A stretch of DNA of 64,000 nt, taken from the NCBI GenBank assembly GCA_014529385.2, contig CM043944.1, positions 87,573,884 through 87,637,883 of the forward strand. The letters are read 5' to 3'. This document shows, in pieces, positions 54,724-64,000 of the stretch. The position numbers and the translations under genes are program-made. Below the pieces are notes generated by a model. The model was not told the origin of the DNA, made no database searches, and saw nothing but the letters and a program-made list of their open reading frames with translations. Every line of letters starts with the position of its first letter. Position 1 is the first letter of the stretch. The stretch is from Adiantum capillus-veneris. Taxonomy: Eukaryota; Streptophyta; Polypodiopsida; Polypodiales; Pteridaceae.

Positions 54724-55768
54724 TTTTCCTATCCAGAGACATCATTTTTGACTTTTGAACTTATCCAGTGATAAATCAACATAATATAAAGACATAGGGC
54801 AATTTTGGGCTCAATCGGATCAAAATTGACAGTTATTCCAAATACAAGAAGGCCACAAGTCAAGCATTAACAGCAGGAATAGCGACAATCAAAGGATGCA
54901 ACAAGAACCCAACTCCAACATTGGGAGTACTCAACTTGAACGTTGTCGTGCTGTGACACGTACATAGTGGGAACGCATGCTACAAGATCTATCTTGTAAC
55001 TTTTTAGATACATAATTATCTTTCCTATAATGTACATATGCATATTTAAGTATAATAATAAGCCTTCTATCTCATCCTATTATTATTCTCAAGGGTAACC
55101 TATCCTTACTTTACCATCAGAAAATACTATGGGAAAAGCATCAATAGCTCCACCTCTTTAACTTGGGGCAAAAAGCATTGATTCTTTATTTCTACTATCT
55201 CATTATCATCTCACACCCTAGCTAGATCCTATATCTAGGGTAAACTCCAATATATATATATTCTATGTATTTTTTATACTTTTCTTATATTTCTTTTTAA
55301 ATAGCTACTAGGAGGGAATCAAATCCTAGTGGGACACTAGGTGGCATGATTTCAAAGATACACTTATTTTAATGCATTATTGCAAGCATGATAACAAAAC
55401 TTTGTCAAGGAGAAATGTCATGATTTCATATGGCATGAGGTGTCCTTTCGAATTAAATGAAAGTCTAGGCTAAGGGGACCACGGGAAGACTTTTGCTGCC
55501 AGAAATGGACCCTATTTTGATGAATTTTTTACACAAGGTTCCAATCCGAATTGGAAAATGATTTTAAAATGAAAATCGTAGCTATTGAGCTGAAGTTTCT
55601 GCCCATATTTTTACTTTTTTATTTGGAACCACGGTTGAGGAGATATGATCAAAATACTGGACCCCAGTCTGCCCACATCATGCAGGGACAGCTCATTTCC
55701 AACTTTTCCAATTCCTATTCACACTGGCTCCTCTCTTCTTGTGTAAACCCTTGGGGGTTCCCTTCACC

Positions 55769-55782
55769 TATAAAAGGGGACC
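55769..55782 (+). promoter_or_regulatory. TATA box of an LTR-like region
   Basis: CCTATAAAAGGGGACC, with leader-like sequence and a splice-like CTACAGG at 56180 downstream. Similar to LTR promoters elsewhere in this window. Confidence 0.45.
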
Positions 55783-56233
55783 TCTTCTTCCTTGAAAGGA
55801 ACACAAGCATTCAAGCCATTGATGACAGGAATTCTTGAGGGAGTGAGTAGTAATGCCTAATTGTACTTAGCCATTAACATAAGCCTAAGCCTACACTTTC
55901 TCCTAGAGGAAGACTAGCCATCCTTGCATGCTATCCTTGGAAGATCAACTCTAATCAAAGAAGGGTGTGGACTTGGCGTATCAATCAAAGTTGAATTCTC
56001 CCCTCTTCTTCTCTCTCCATCAATAATGTTCTACATTGAAGTTTTCTTGATTTCTTGTTGTTTTCATTTTCATCTCTAATCCAAAATATATATATGTATC
56101 TAATCTCATCTCCTTAACCAAACCTATCTCTCTTACTCTTAGTAATTCATCCTCTCTACAAATTTTAGGTTCTCCTTGCTACAGGTACATCTCGCCCCGC
56201 GGTATCCTTATTGCCTACGGGCAAGAATAGGGC

Positions 56234-56533
56234 TTGGGGGGGAAACTTCTCATCTCTTCACTTTTCTCATATCTACATTTTTCTCATAGCTACATTTCTC
56301 ACATACTATCCAAGAAAAATAACCCACATGATGATCATTTCTATCGCTTTCACTCTGTACGATCTATTAGAATTAACGTATGGATTAGCCGTAAAATACA
56401 CTTTCAACAACGTATAGTGTTTCTCTTCGGCCCTGAAAGGCTCAATGAAATACTTCTATCGCCGGATCCCATCATACTACCTCTCATAGACTATAATTTT
56501 TCTTTTGATGTAAGCGTAGTTATCTTGCTATGA
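56234..56533 (+). CDS. Unknown small ORF, first of a duplicated pair
   Basis: Open frame from a TTG-like start, last 45 residues IHFQQRIVFLFGPERLNEIL then PIILPLIDYNFSFDVSVVIL. These align without gaps to the end of the next ORF: about half of the positions are identical or similar, including FQ..I..LFG..RLN.I, ILP.I.Y and S.DV. The hydrophobic N-terminal part may be a membrane segment. The TGA overlaps the ATG of the next ORF (ATGA at 56530-56533). I do not recognise the family. No ATG lies in front of the repeated domain, so expression is doubtful. Confidence 0.4.
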   Translation: MGGKLLISSLFSYLHFSHSYISHILSKKNNPHDDHFYRFHSVRSIRINVWISRKIHFQQRIVFLFGPERLNEILLSPDPIILPLIDYNFSFDVSVVILL

Positions 56534-56742
56534 ACCAAGAGGATTTGTACACACAATTAATCCCAATCACTAGACAAAATATATATATTATGGTCAGCAC
56601 AAAACTACAATTCCAAAGAACAATTCGTAGCCTATTTGGTCAGCCAAGATTGAATGCCATTAACTCATCTATTAACCCTTTCATATTACCCATGATACGA
56701 TATGACCATAGCCTTGATGTTTTCATCTTCGTATTGTTTTGA
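56530..56742 (+). CDS. Unknown small ORF, second of a duplicated pair
   Basis: 70 codons from ATG (MNQEDLYTQLIPITRQNIYI), ending LQFQRTIRSLFGQPRLNAIN then PFILPMIRYDHSLDVFIFVL. Its repeat unit is about 210 bases downstream of the one in the preceding ORF and in a different frame, so a DNA duplication followed by divergence explains it. A four-base ATGA overlap joins the two ORFs. Function unknown. Confidence 0.4.
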   Translation: MNQEDLYTQLIPITRQNIYIMVSTKLQFQRTIRSLFGQPRLNAINSSINPFILPMIRYDHSLDVFIFVLF

Positions 56743-56979
56743 CATTCTCTTTTGTGTTCTTTCTTTGTGTGTGTGAGTGCAAGAGAGAAAGAGTGAGTCT
56801 TCTTTGATTGCACTTCTTTCCAAACCCTAATCTTCATGGCATCTATGGTTTAACTCCTTCATATAGTTTTTGTTGAGTTCTCTCACAAACTCTCACAGTC
56901 CTAAGCCCGGTGCTTTCCTGGCAAGACCGCAAATTTCTCGACAACGTGATAGTACATGGATGTTCATGTCCTCATTAGT

Positions 56980-57145
56980 TTGTATGCTTGCCAGACGAAC
57001 ACATGAATGAAACGATGATTCTTGGAATTCCCTGGATGCGTACATACAAAGCAATACCGGATTGGGATCCAAATCAACTGAAGCTATCACCTAAAGGAGG
57101 GCAACTCATTGTCCCAATTGCACCAAGCAAGGATGAATGAAAAAG
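56980..57145 (+). pseudogene. Retropepsin C-terminal fragment
   Basis: ETMILGIPWMRTYKAIPDWD, then LKLSPKGGQLIVPIA: the ILG-[IM]-W motif and the strand after it, as in Ty3/gypsy proteases. The active-site DSG/DTG is absent. It stops at 57138. Preceding frame remnants (ALARPQISRQRDS) are not identified. Confidence 0.55.
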
Positions 57146-57149
57146 AAGC

Positions 57150-57824
57150 AATCAGAAAACCAAACCATGAAGTAGTCAACCTTCTCCAGCCCCTCGACAA
57201 TCAAATGCTACATGTAGCATGCAAGGAGTCAGGCAAATTTGGGTACCAAAAGCACAGCTTAAGGATAAACCGATTCAGATCTGGGTGCCTAAAACTTCAC
57301 TAACGAAACAAAAGAAGGTTCCAAGGGTTCGAACACAGAGACGAGCATCTCCGAGCAAGGAACCTAACATGGAAATGGTTTGGAAGAAAAAGGAGCACTT
57401 ATCTTCTCCACAACCCGCGAAACCAGTCAAGCAATGGCGAGTTAAGTCCCAACAGACTCCACCACACCATGCAGCACCACGCCGACCAAATTACCAATGG
57501 TGCGAAAAAGCTTGACAACAGTCAAAAGTGCTACCACCACCTTAAGCAATCAGCGTGTTAAAGCATCCTGATGGTACAATCAAACAGAGAGCACACAAAC
57601 TACAAGATTTTCTCTTTGGAAGACATCAGCAGAAGCGGACCTCGACATCGGAAACCCTTGAGTTAATTACTCAAGACCCAGCTCTTGCACAACATATTGG
57701 TTTGAATTGCATTGATCTTCATATCATGGTAGAGCCAACCACGGCTATGCATAGACACGGTTGTTCAACCCATGCACACAGTCGTCCCAGAGTACGCCAT
57801 CTGGGAGGGGTGGAAGGGCACTAA
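57150..57824 (+). pseudogene. Basic ORF remnants with repeated IWVPK motif
   Basis: Frame 57219-57515 has RQIWVPKAQLKDKPIQIWVP, then a Lys/Arg/Pro-rich tail ending QWCEKA. Frame 57555-57824 has LKHPDGTIKQRAHKLQDFLF. The IWVPK repeat with a basic tail resembles spacers in plant retroelement polyproteins, but I cannot name a family. Confidence 0.3.
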
Positions 57825-59150
57825 GCACTAAGTACTAAATAATTAAGGGCAATGTTTGAAGAGAGAGGAAAAAGTTTGATGTTAACGTGTGATTTTTTAC
57901 AAAATTACCTAATAATGACCTTATAATTCATCATCAAGGGAATATTCACTGATAATATCTTCTCGATGAGTGTAATTAGTGTATATTCTATCAAAAAATC
58001 ATAAAAAATAGTCTCTTTTTGGGTATTTTTCATCATTTTTATTGATAATGAGGCTTAAAAATTGAAAAATCCAACAAAAAACAATAAAGCTGTGTTTTTC
58101 AAGGGATTTTCTTAATTATTGGATTTTTACTTTACTTATTTAAGAGCATTTTGCTATTTTCTTTGATTTTTTCAAATAAATTGGTCAAAAATTAATAATA
58201 AATAGCAAGGAAGCTCATATGGAAAAATGAAAGACACGATGGTGATCAAAAATACAAGGCGGACAAGCACAAAAATTTTCAATAAAATCAGAAGATAGAA
58301 GCGGGAAGCCTAAATTAAGCGGCCAAGCCTACTTTTGCAAAATTCTTGCAGAATGAGCTACAGGAATCGATCAGGGAAATTTTGAGTCTAGCATAGATTT
58401 CACGGCTTACTAGGACTAACGGGGGAATCTGGGGAAATTTGGTTCGGGAAGTCCGGGTATAGATATCCAAGGTAAGCTAAAACCACTTCATTTTCACTTG
58501 GAGCCTTTGCAGAGAGAGATTTCGGCCTCTTTTCGCGCGACTTTTCGGAGCCCACAGTTGATCATTTTTAGTGCCGTCTCACACGAGACATGAGGGGTAA
58601 GTTCTCTACTCGACAATGATTTATTTTGTACGGCCGGTAGCTAGTCTAAAGCCCTAGAAAAAACCCTAGAAATCAAGCAGTGCACGAAGACCTACGACCT
58701 AAAACTGACCATAGCGGCCTGTCAGCTTGACTAAATCAGATGGGATTTGAACCATAGTAGGCCCTAACATAATAGAACCTTTCTATACCATTAGATGACC
58801 ATTCAACAGGGGTCAAGGAGGTCCCCAATAGAAAAGTTAGGTTTTTGGCAAATGCCAGAATTTCGACCTGACTCCACAGATGGCTTGCTTATGAGGTCCA
58901 TATAAAATGTATATGATTGGTTTGGTGAAATCCATCAAGCAAAGCCCTCGAAACGCAGAAAACGGTTCGAAGTTTGCAAAGCGTCAAATTCGACATACGA
59001 GGCCAAACTGACTCCACATGAGCCAAAATTGAACAGGCTGCTTCACGACTATGTTGCGGACAAGTCCAAAGCCTCAAAGTTGACCGACCAACCCAACAGA
59101 CAGAGTAGTCACAAAAAACGGTGATTTCAGAGTCGACATAACACAAAGTG
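57825..59150. other. Stretch without supported gene
   Basis: AT-rich to about 58460, then sequence with long T/A runs and a Gyp5-leader-like segment from about 58850. No domain seen; a minus-strand ORF at 58889-59212 has no recognisable pattern. Confidence 0.5.
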
Positions 59151-59257
59151 ACGCCGGCATGATCAAACTTGACCAAATTCAATTTAGGACTTGTATTAGG
59201 TGTATGAAACATATCTAGGTCAAAATTTGTAGGTTTTGCAAAGTTTTTGTCACTATT

Positions 59258-59279
59258 GTAAATAATCGTGATTATTTAC
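59258..59279. promoter_or_regulatory. Leader palindrome B5
   Basis: Arms GTAAATAAT / ATTATTTAC, core CGTG. Confidence 0.85.
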
Positions 59280-59541
59280 TTTTGCATTAGTTTTACTTGG
59301 AGATTGTCAAATCATCTCACCTATCATGTGTACACACCTATCACATGCCAAAAATCAGGTATGAGCCAAAATGACCACCCATTACTTGGAAAATTGTCAA
59401 AAGACGCAAAGAAGTCTTTGCAAGTCAAAATTTGGGTTATGGACAACTTTTCTTGATCCAAATCACCTCATATCTCATATACAAGGTCTATACAATGCCT
59501 AGAACCAATTTGTACCAAAAAATGTCAATTTTGGCAAAAAA

Positions 59542-59563
59542 GTTAATAATTATGATTATTTAC
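59542..59563. promoter_or_regulatory. Leader palindrome B6, degraded
   Basis: Arms GTTAATAAT / ATTATTTAC, core TATG; one mismatched arm pair. Confidence 0.8.
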
Positions 59564-59835
59564 TTTCTGGTCAAAATTGGGAAATTTTGATATTTTGCCA
59601 TCATACATCCAAAGTAGATGATGTGTTAAGCCCACTAGCCAATTTTGAATCAATTTGGAGCTCAAAATCTCAAATTTCCTTTATATCTACTGTTTCAGAG
59701 ACCTAAAGCCAAAATCTGGTACCATTTTCACCCTGTGCATCCAAATGAGCCCATATTTCACTTAGAGAATGTATTTGGTATATACTTCAAGCCTATAAAG
59801 CCAAGTTTGCAAAAATTTGAAAATTTTCCTCAGCT

Positions 59836-59857
59836 GTAAATAATCTCGATTATTTAC
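59836..59857. promoter_or_regulatory. Leader palindrome B7
   Basis: Arms GTAAATAAT / ATTATTTAC, core CTCG. Confidence 0.85.
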
Positions 59858-60043
59858 TTTGGTTGCAAATTTTTGTTTTGACCATACAGTTTTGTTCCTT
59901 GCATGTTTTTATGCATCGTTGCTTGTTCAAAAATTGATTTGAAGCAAATTGGACCAAATTGTCAGCAATTCAGCCTAAAGGACATTTCAGAGAAAATTCT
60001 GACAAATCTGCTAACTTTGCACTCTATTCACTAAACACGAGCC

Positions 60044-63000
60044 ATGCAAGCAACAGAGAGAGCCAAGAAGAAGCTAAACCAAAAAGAGAAACTACAAGAA
60101 CTACCCGCGTATCAACTAGACCCCGAGTCAGTCAAAGCAGCAAAGGCATCCTACCTTTCCAGAGAATAATTAGAAGAGCACCACACCACGGCCTTCACTG
60201 GCAGGTTCAAGAGTGAAGAGGGGCATCAGGTGGAGTTGCAACCCCTACCCAAAGAAGTCTATGATGTAGCTGCAAAACCAGAAACCAAGGAAGCTAAGCG
60301 CAGGCTGGGGCTCAGGGATTTCTATGAACAAGAGCCTTGTGGAGTGGACTTTCAGAAAGATTACGAGCTTCTATCCACCATCAAAGAAGACGGAACCGCA
60401 CAGATATCAGACACCCAAGGGAACAAGGTCGAAGTAGTGATCACAAAAGAGATAATGGCAGAGGCACTCATACTGCCCACTGAAGGAATGACCATGCGAG
60501 CAAGAGACAAGAAAACTACAGGCACATTTACAAAGAGACAGCCGCTTCTACATTCGTCGATCTTATCCACAAACAGGTGGAAGAGCCAGCCCGTTTGTAC
60601 CACTAGAACTTCCATTTTCTGGCAAAAAGGCCACCAAGGTACACTAAACCAAATCACGCCGTGGCCACCACATTCACTCAGGTTCTCAAGTTGATGACAA
60701 GGCAACCAGTGGACCACGTGCAATATGTCTTGACAACCTTGAACAACACCAAGAAGGAAGGAAAAATCGCGTACTTGGGTGCGCCAGAGGTCTTGGCTTG
60801 AATAGCATATCATGCCATCGGCATGGCCGGCAACCTACCGCATGACCCTGATCAGAATACATGGATATTGGCAGCACAACCCTCTCCACGAGCTACAAGG
60901 TCAGGTAAAAGATAATATAAATCTAATGATGAGTCAGTTGATAGCTCGCCGGAATGGCACAACAGCGAGAGCTCTGACAATGAAGAAAAGAGAGCTCGGA
61001 GAGAAGAGATGAAAAGGAAAGCTGTGGCCGCACACCAAGAAGAGCCAACTAAAAAACAAGCACGCTTTGAAAGAGAGAAACAGGCGTACCAGCGTAGTAG
61101 GCAAGCACAAGGGAAGGAACCAAAAAAATGGGTACCTGCAGGACTGAAAGGCCCTCAAACAAAGCATCATACAAGAAAAGAGGTGGATGATCCGACACAG
61201 CATTTAGAAAGAATGTACCAAGAGGCTGAAGCTCTAAAGTTGAAGGAGATAGAAGAAGCTGCCAAGAAAGCCAAGGAAGCGGAAGACCAAAGGCAAGCCG
61301 AGGAAACGGCTAGCCAAGAGCAAAGTTATGGATCTCCTTGACCCATCTCACCGCATACACAACAACAAGACCATCCCATGCCTAGCCCACCACCATCACC
61401 TGTAGGCAAAGACACCAATGAAGAAGCAGAGCCTGAGAAAGAGAAAGATTCTGAGTCCACCCAACAAACAGAATTTGCACAAGAGGCTGACCACCCCGAC
61501 GGAAGAAAAGAAAAAGAAGCCGAGCGAGTATAGGAGAAGGCAGGAGAAGACTCAAAAAAAGGCAAGTAGATCTGAAAAAGAGACTGATAAAGAAGCTAAT
61601 GTGGAAAAAGCGCCTACCGTTGCACATGAGACGGAGCCCAAAGCAGAAAAGGAAGAAAGGCCGGCACCTGAAGAGACAGCAAGGGTTGAGACAACACCCT
61701 CTACTTCTACTCAGCCATAAACTGACGAGGCGTCAAAGCCTCAGGATGGCCAAGAAGAAGACCGACCATCTACCTCCACACAAGAACAACCAGCAATTAC
61801 GAGGCAGCAAGAAGCCACACATGAGGCTGTAGGCACATCTCAACTAGCAAGACAGGAGGAGTGGCAGTCAAACGACAAATTAATAGTACAGGTCAATGAA
61901 TATGTACGGCAGATGCAAGAAATGACGGAGAGACTCTGTTTAGCAGCTTTAAACCGCAGCACAAAGGCCAAGGAACTTGAAATGGTGATCGATGCTCTCC
62001 AAGGAGAGCTAGAAGATAGGATGACTGTCATCAGTAATCTCCAAAGGCAGTGCAAGAGATGAAGGCAGAAGCGGATCAACATCATTTAGCAAAAGATAGG
62101 CAACAAAAAGAAATGGAGGAGTTAGGTGATCTACTCACCAAACTATCCGATGCCTGCAAAGAAAAAGTTGAGCAGCTGACAGAAGTTACAAATGAACTTC
62201 TTACGACCTCTTTGTTAGCTCAAAAAATTCAGGTACAATTAGATGTTGCCAATGCTTCTCTACAGTATTCGAAGCAGCGGACCAATGATCATGCTATTTT
62301 CTTACGGAAAATCAGAGAAAACCGAGCCGTGGCCTCGATCAAAGGAACTGACAAAGTGTATAAGGCACTTGAAAAGAAAAACAACGACCTAGAATTGGAA
62401 TTAAAACTAGGATAATCACAACGCAAGGACCTGGCACTGATGCGGGTTCAAAGAGAGGAGGAACTTCTAAAGGAGATAACAGAACTAAAGCAAATTAATC
62501 AACTCCTCAGAGATGGGATACCAGACACGCAGGAAGAGGCAGACACTTCAGAGCCGCCACACATAGACATACCCTCGGTCTCGTTTGTTGAATTTGAGAC
62601 ACAGTCCATAGCAGAGCCGAGTGGTGATGAGGATTTTCAGGTTCACATCACACATGCAGACATAGTGCCAATGGTCCAACTGTCAAAAGCTGAAGAAGAC
62701 GCACTGAAGGAGAAGATCACCCTAGAGGCGGATGAGCAGTGGAAAGCCACTATGGATTGGGAGTTGAGAGTTTTACACTCCAACATCACTCAACTCACTC
62801 CCAATCAGATCAATGCTCAATGGCACCAACAATCCTTGCCGTACCCTCTCATCAAAGTAGAACTATTACAGGTGAAAGAAAGGCTGTACAAGGATATGCA
62901 AGAAGATGGCGCAGATAAAGATCACCCAAAGTGGCATTTAAGCTGGATGAACAAGAATCCAAGATACTTGATTCTGTTCACAAGAGCACCTGCAACCCTT

Positions 63001-63684
63001 CAAAGCTTCTGTCTTGTACCCAGAGTAAGGACATGGCAAGCGCATGAAGCACTGCAAAAGAAGAGGCCAACTTGGCTCAACTTCCCCAAGCTACCAGCTC
63101 TAGAGAGAGGCCAAGCGACGGAGGAATACATGGTGAAAACCCTAATTGACGCCATGTCTTTCTTCAAGAGTCTGCCAGATCTCTCCTGTGCCATGTTATG
63201 TAAGGTCTGCAGAATGCTGCTCACATGTATACAAGTTTTTAATGAACCTGAGCAAACTGGAGCCCCATGGCTATCATTCTTGGAAGGAAACAAAGGCTTA
63301 TGCTATGATCTGGGTGGGCAACCTTCAGAAGAGTTCCTTTACAGATTCTATGCTAGATGCATGTTCCTACCATCGAATAATATGCTAGCCTTTGAAGAAT
63401 CATTCTACACTGGATTCTTCACCTGGCGAACGAAGATATTTGCCCCAGTGATTAGCAATCTAGCATCCAGGTTTGTAGGCTACTCAGCGGTGGAGCTGAA
63501 GAATCAAGTAACAATGAAATTTCTGCAAGTGCCCGACAAAGAACAAAGAATTAGATACCAGAAGGCACACTGGATGCACTTAAATACCGCCTCGCCAAAC
63601 GTCAACTCGAAGACTATTTCAGCCCATAAAGCTGTGTCAAGGGACGGCACAGGCAAGAAAGGGGGAATATTAGCAGCAAGCTAA
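60044..63684 (+). pseudogene. Large coiled-coil ORF of Gyp5
   Basis: About 1,200 codons from the ATG at 60044 (MQATERAKKKLNQKEKLQEL) to the stop at 63684, broken by stops or shifts near 60170, 60515, 60640, 60800, 60920, 61340, 62060 and 62413. Regions in order: N-terminal domain (DFYEQEPCGVDFQKDYELLS ... EVVITKEIMAEALILPTEG) that recalls the plant transposon ORF1 domain; a conserved part with MTRQPVDHVQYVLTTLNN; basic segment VAAHQEEPTKKQARFEREKQ; proline/glutamate-rich spacer; long coiled coil (62050-62540); C-terminal globular part WELRVLHSNITQLTPNQINA to FYTGFFTWRTKIFAPVIS. Gyp4 carries a homologue. Without gag or pol beside it; function unknown. Confidence 0.75.
63651..63667 (+). other. 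Gyp5 polypurine tract
   Basis: AGGCAAGAAAGGGGGAA immediately before the 3' LTR. The ORF reads through it and ends in the LTR. Confidence 0.82.
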
Positions 63685-64000
63685 CACGGACACCGTTTTT
63701 GGGAGTTCTCTTTGTAAAACATTTATTATTTTGATAAATTGGGAATATTGTAACTCTTATTTTCTCGGATAAACTTTGTAATTAATGAGCTGGGGCTACA
63801 AGCTTCCATATTGTATCAGCCAGTCATCACCCAGCTTTGGTAGAACTCCAGATTATTAGTTTTGATCACCCAAAAACCTTGGCTAAGGTCTAAAAGCTAA
63901 TTTTTGTGAGTTTTTATAAGTTTTTGGATAAGAAATACACAGCGTGAGCTAACGCCGCTCACTTCTCTCCTTCTTGCGCTTCCTACTCTCTCTCCGGTTG
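63668..64000 (+). repeat. Gyp5 3' LTR, cut by window end
   Basis: Starts TATTAGCAGCAAGCTAACAC, against TGTTAGCACCAAGCTAAC in the 5' LTR, so the terminal TG is changed to TA. Collinear with the 5' LTR up to the window end. Confidence 0.9.

Larger units (their letters stand above)
53529..54880 (+). repeat. Gyp5 leader array, first block
   Basis: Units with palindromes starting at 53840, 54126, 54419 and 54702 (spacing 286, 293, 283). Seventy to 110 bases after a palindrome there is often AAGCCCACAAACCAAATTTGG-like sequence, related to the 27000-29100 array read on its sense strand. No coding region. Confidence 0.87.
54880..59150 (+). mobile_element. Insertion in Gyp5 leader, mixed retroelement remnants
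   Basis: The palindrome array stops after 54723 and resumes at 59258. Between lie a probable LTR-like promoter region (TATA at 55769-55782), two related small ORFs (56234-56742), a protease fragment (56980-57145), basic ORFs (57219-57824) and AT-rich DNA (57825-58460). I could not find paired LTRs or a target duplication, so boundaries are approximate. Confidence 0.5.
59151..60043 (+). repeat. Gyp5 leader array, second block
   Basis: Palindromes start at 59258, 59542 and 59836 (spacing 284 and 294). Followed about 200 bases later by the ORF start at 60044. Confidence 0.85.
46832..64000 (+). mobile_element. Gyp5: large non-autonomous gypsy-type element, runs off window
   Basis: Plus strand: 5' LTR (46832-47740), tRNA-Asp-type primer site, leader with palindrome array (interrupted by a copia element at 48127-53523 and another insertion at about 54880-59150), one long coiled-coil ORF (60044-63684), polypurine tract, 3' LTR from 63668 to the window end. 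No gag or pol domain is present, so mobility would depend on proteins from a relative. Confidence 0.85.

Noticed and set aside
54702-59258. Gap of 4,556 bases between palindromes as exactly 16 array units
   Set aside because: The gap holds foreign ORFs and no palindromes, so the near multiple of 285 is probably coincidence.
1-64000. tRNA or rRNA genes
   Set aside because: No cloverleaf-like B-box/A-box pairs or rRNA-conserved blocks noticed; primer sites are complementary to tRNAs but are not genes.

Overview
This window looks like repeat-rich nuclear DNA from a land plant with a large genome; a gymnosperm, fern or lycophyte fits, but no gene here fixes the species. Almost everything I can read is LTR retrotransposon, mostly broken by stops and frameshifts and nested one inside another. 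I see no intact host gene, rRNA, tRNA or CRISPR array. The only host-like coding traces are a decayed FCP1/NIF-type phosphatase pseudogene (4330-5002) and a coiled-coil ORF resembling the plant GTD-binding (DUF593) domain (12647-14203). Layout from left to right: a Ty1/copia element on the minus strand, cut by the window edge (1-4258); the FCP1-like pseudogene, microsatellites and gene-poor DNA (4330-8040); a Ty3/gypsy element on the minus strand (Gyp1, about 8045-22800) with gag, protease, RT start and integrase, in which most of RT and RNase H is replaced by about 4 kb carrying the GTD-like ORF; a second minus-strand gypsy element (Gyp2, 24351-31470) whose pol is replaced by an AAGCACTT minisatellite and a transposon fragment; a possible LINE tail; a third minus-strand gypsy pol (Gyp3, 32559-37350). 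Then comes a nest. Gyp4 (minus, 37351-46831) interrupts the RT of Gyp3. Gyp4 is itself split by a gag-only LTR element (38828-44755) and truncated by Gyp5. Gyp5 (plus, 46832 to beyond the window end) contains a complete but defective copia element (48127-53523, 5-bp target duplication GCTCT) and another insertion (about 54880-59150). The relative order of insertion is Gyp3, Gyp4, then Gyp5 and the gag-only element, then the copia element in Gyp5. The most unusual feature is shared by Gyp1, Gyp2, Gyp4 and Gyp5. Their LTRs have a common design: TATA box, then 340-360 nt later a family-specific half-site with a CGCG-like core, then 320-337 nt to the LTR end, then a tRNA-Asp-type primer binding site. 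In Gyp1, Gyp2 and Gyp5 the untranslated leader between primer site and first ORF is an array of roughly 285-bp units. Each unit carries one near-perfect 18-28 bp palindrome made of the same half-site arm on both sides of a CGCG-like core. The arms differ between families (CATGGAT, GACATCATA, GTAAATAAT); the period and core do not. I know of no described system matching this. RNA dimerisation or packaging, or binding of a dimeric protein, are possible roles; these are inferences. Gyp4 and Gyp5 also encode a large coiled-coil protein of unknown function in place of gag-pol.
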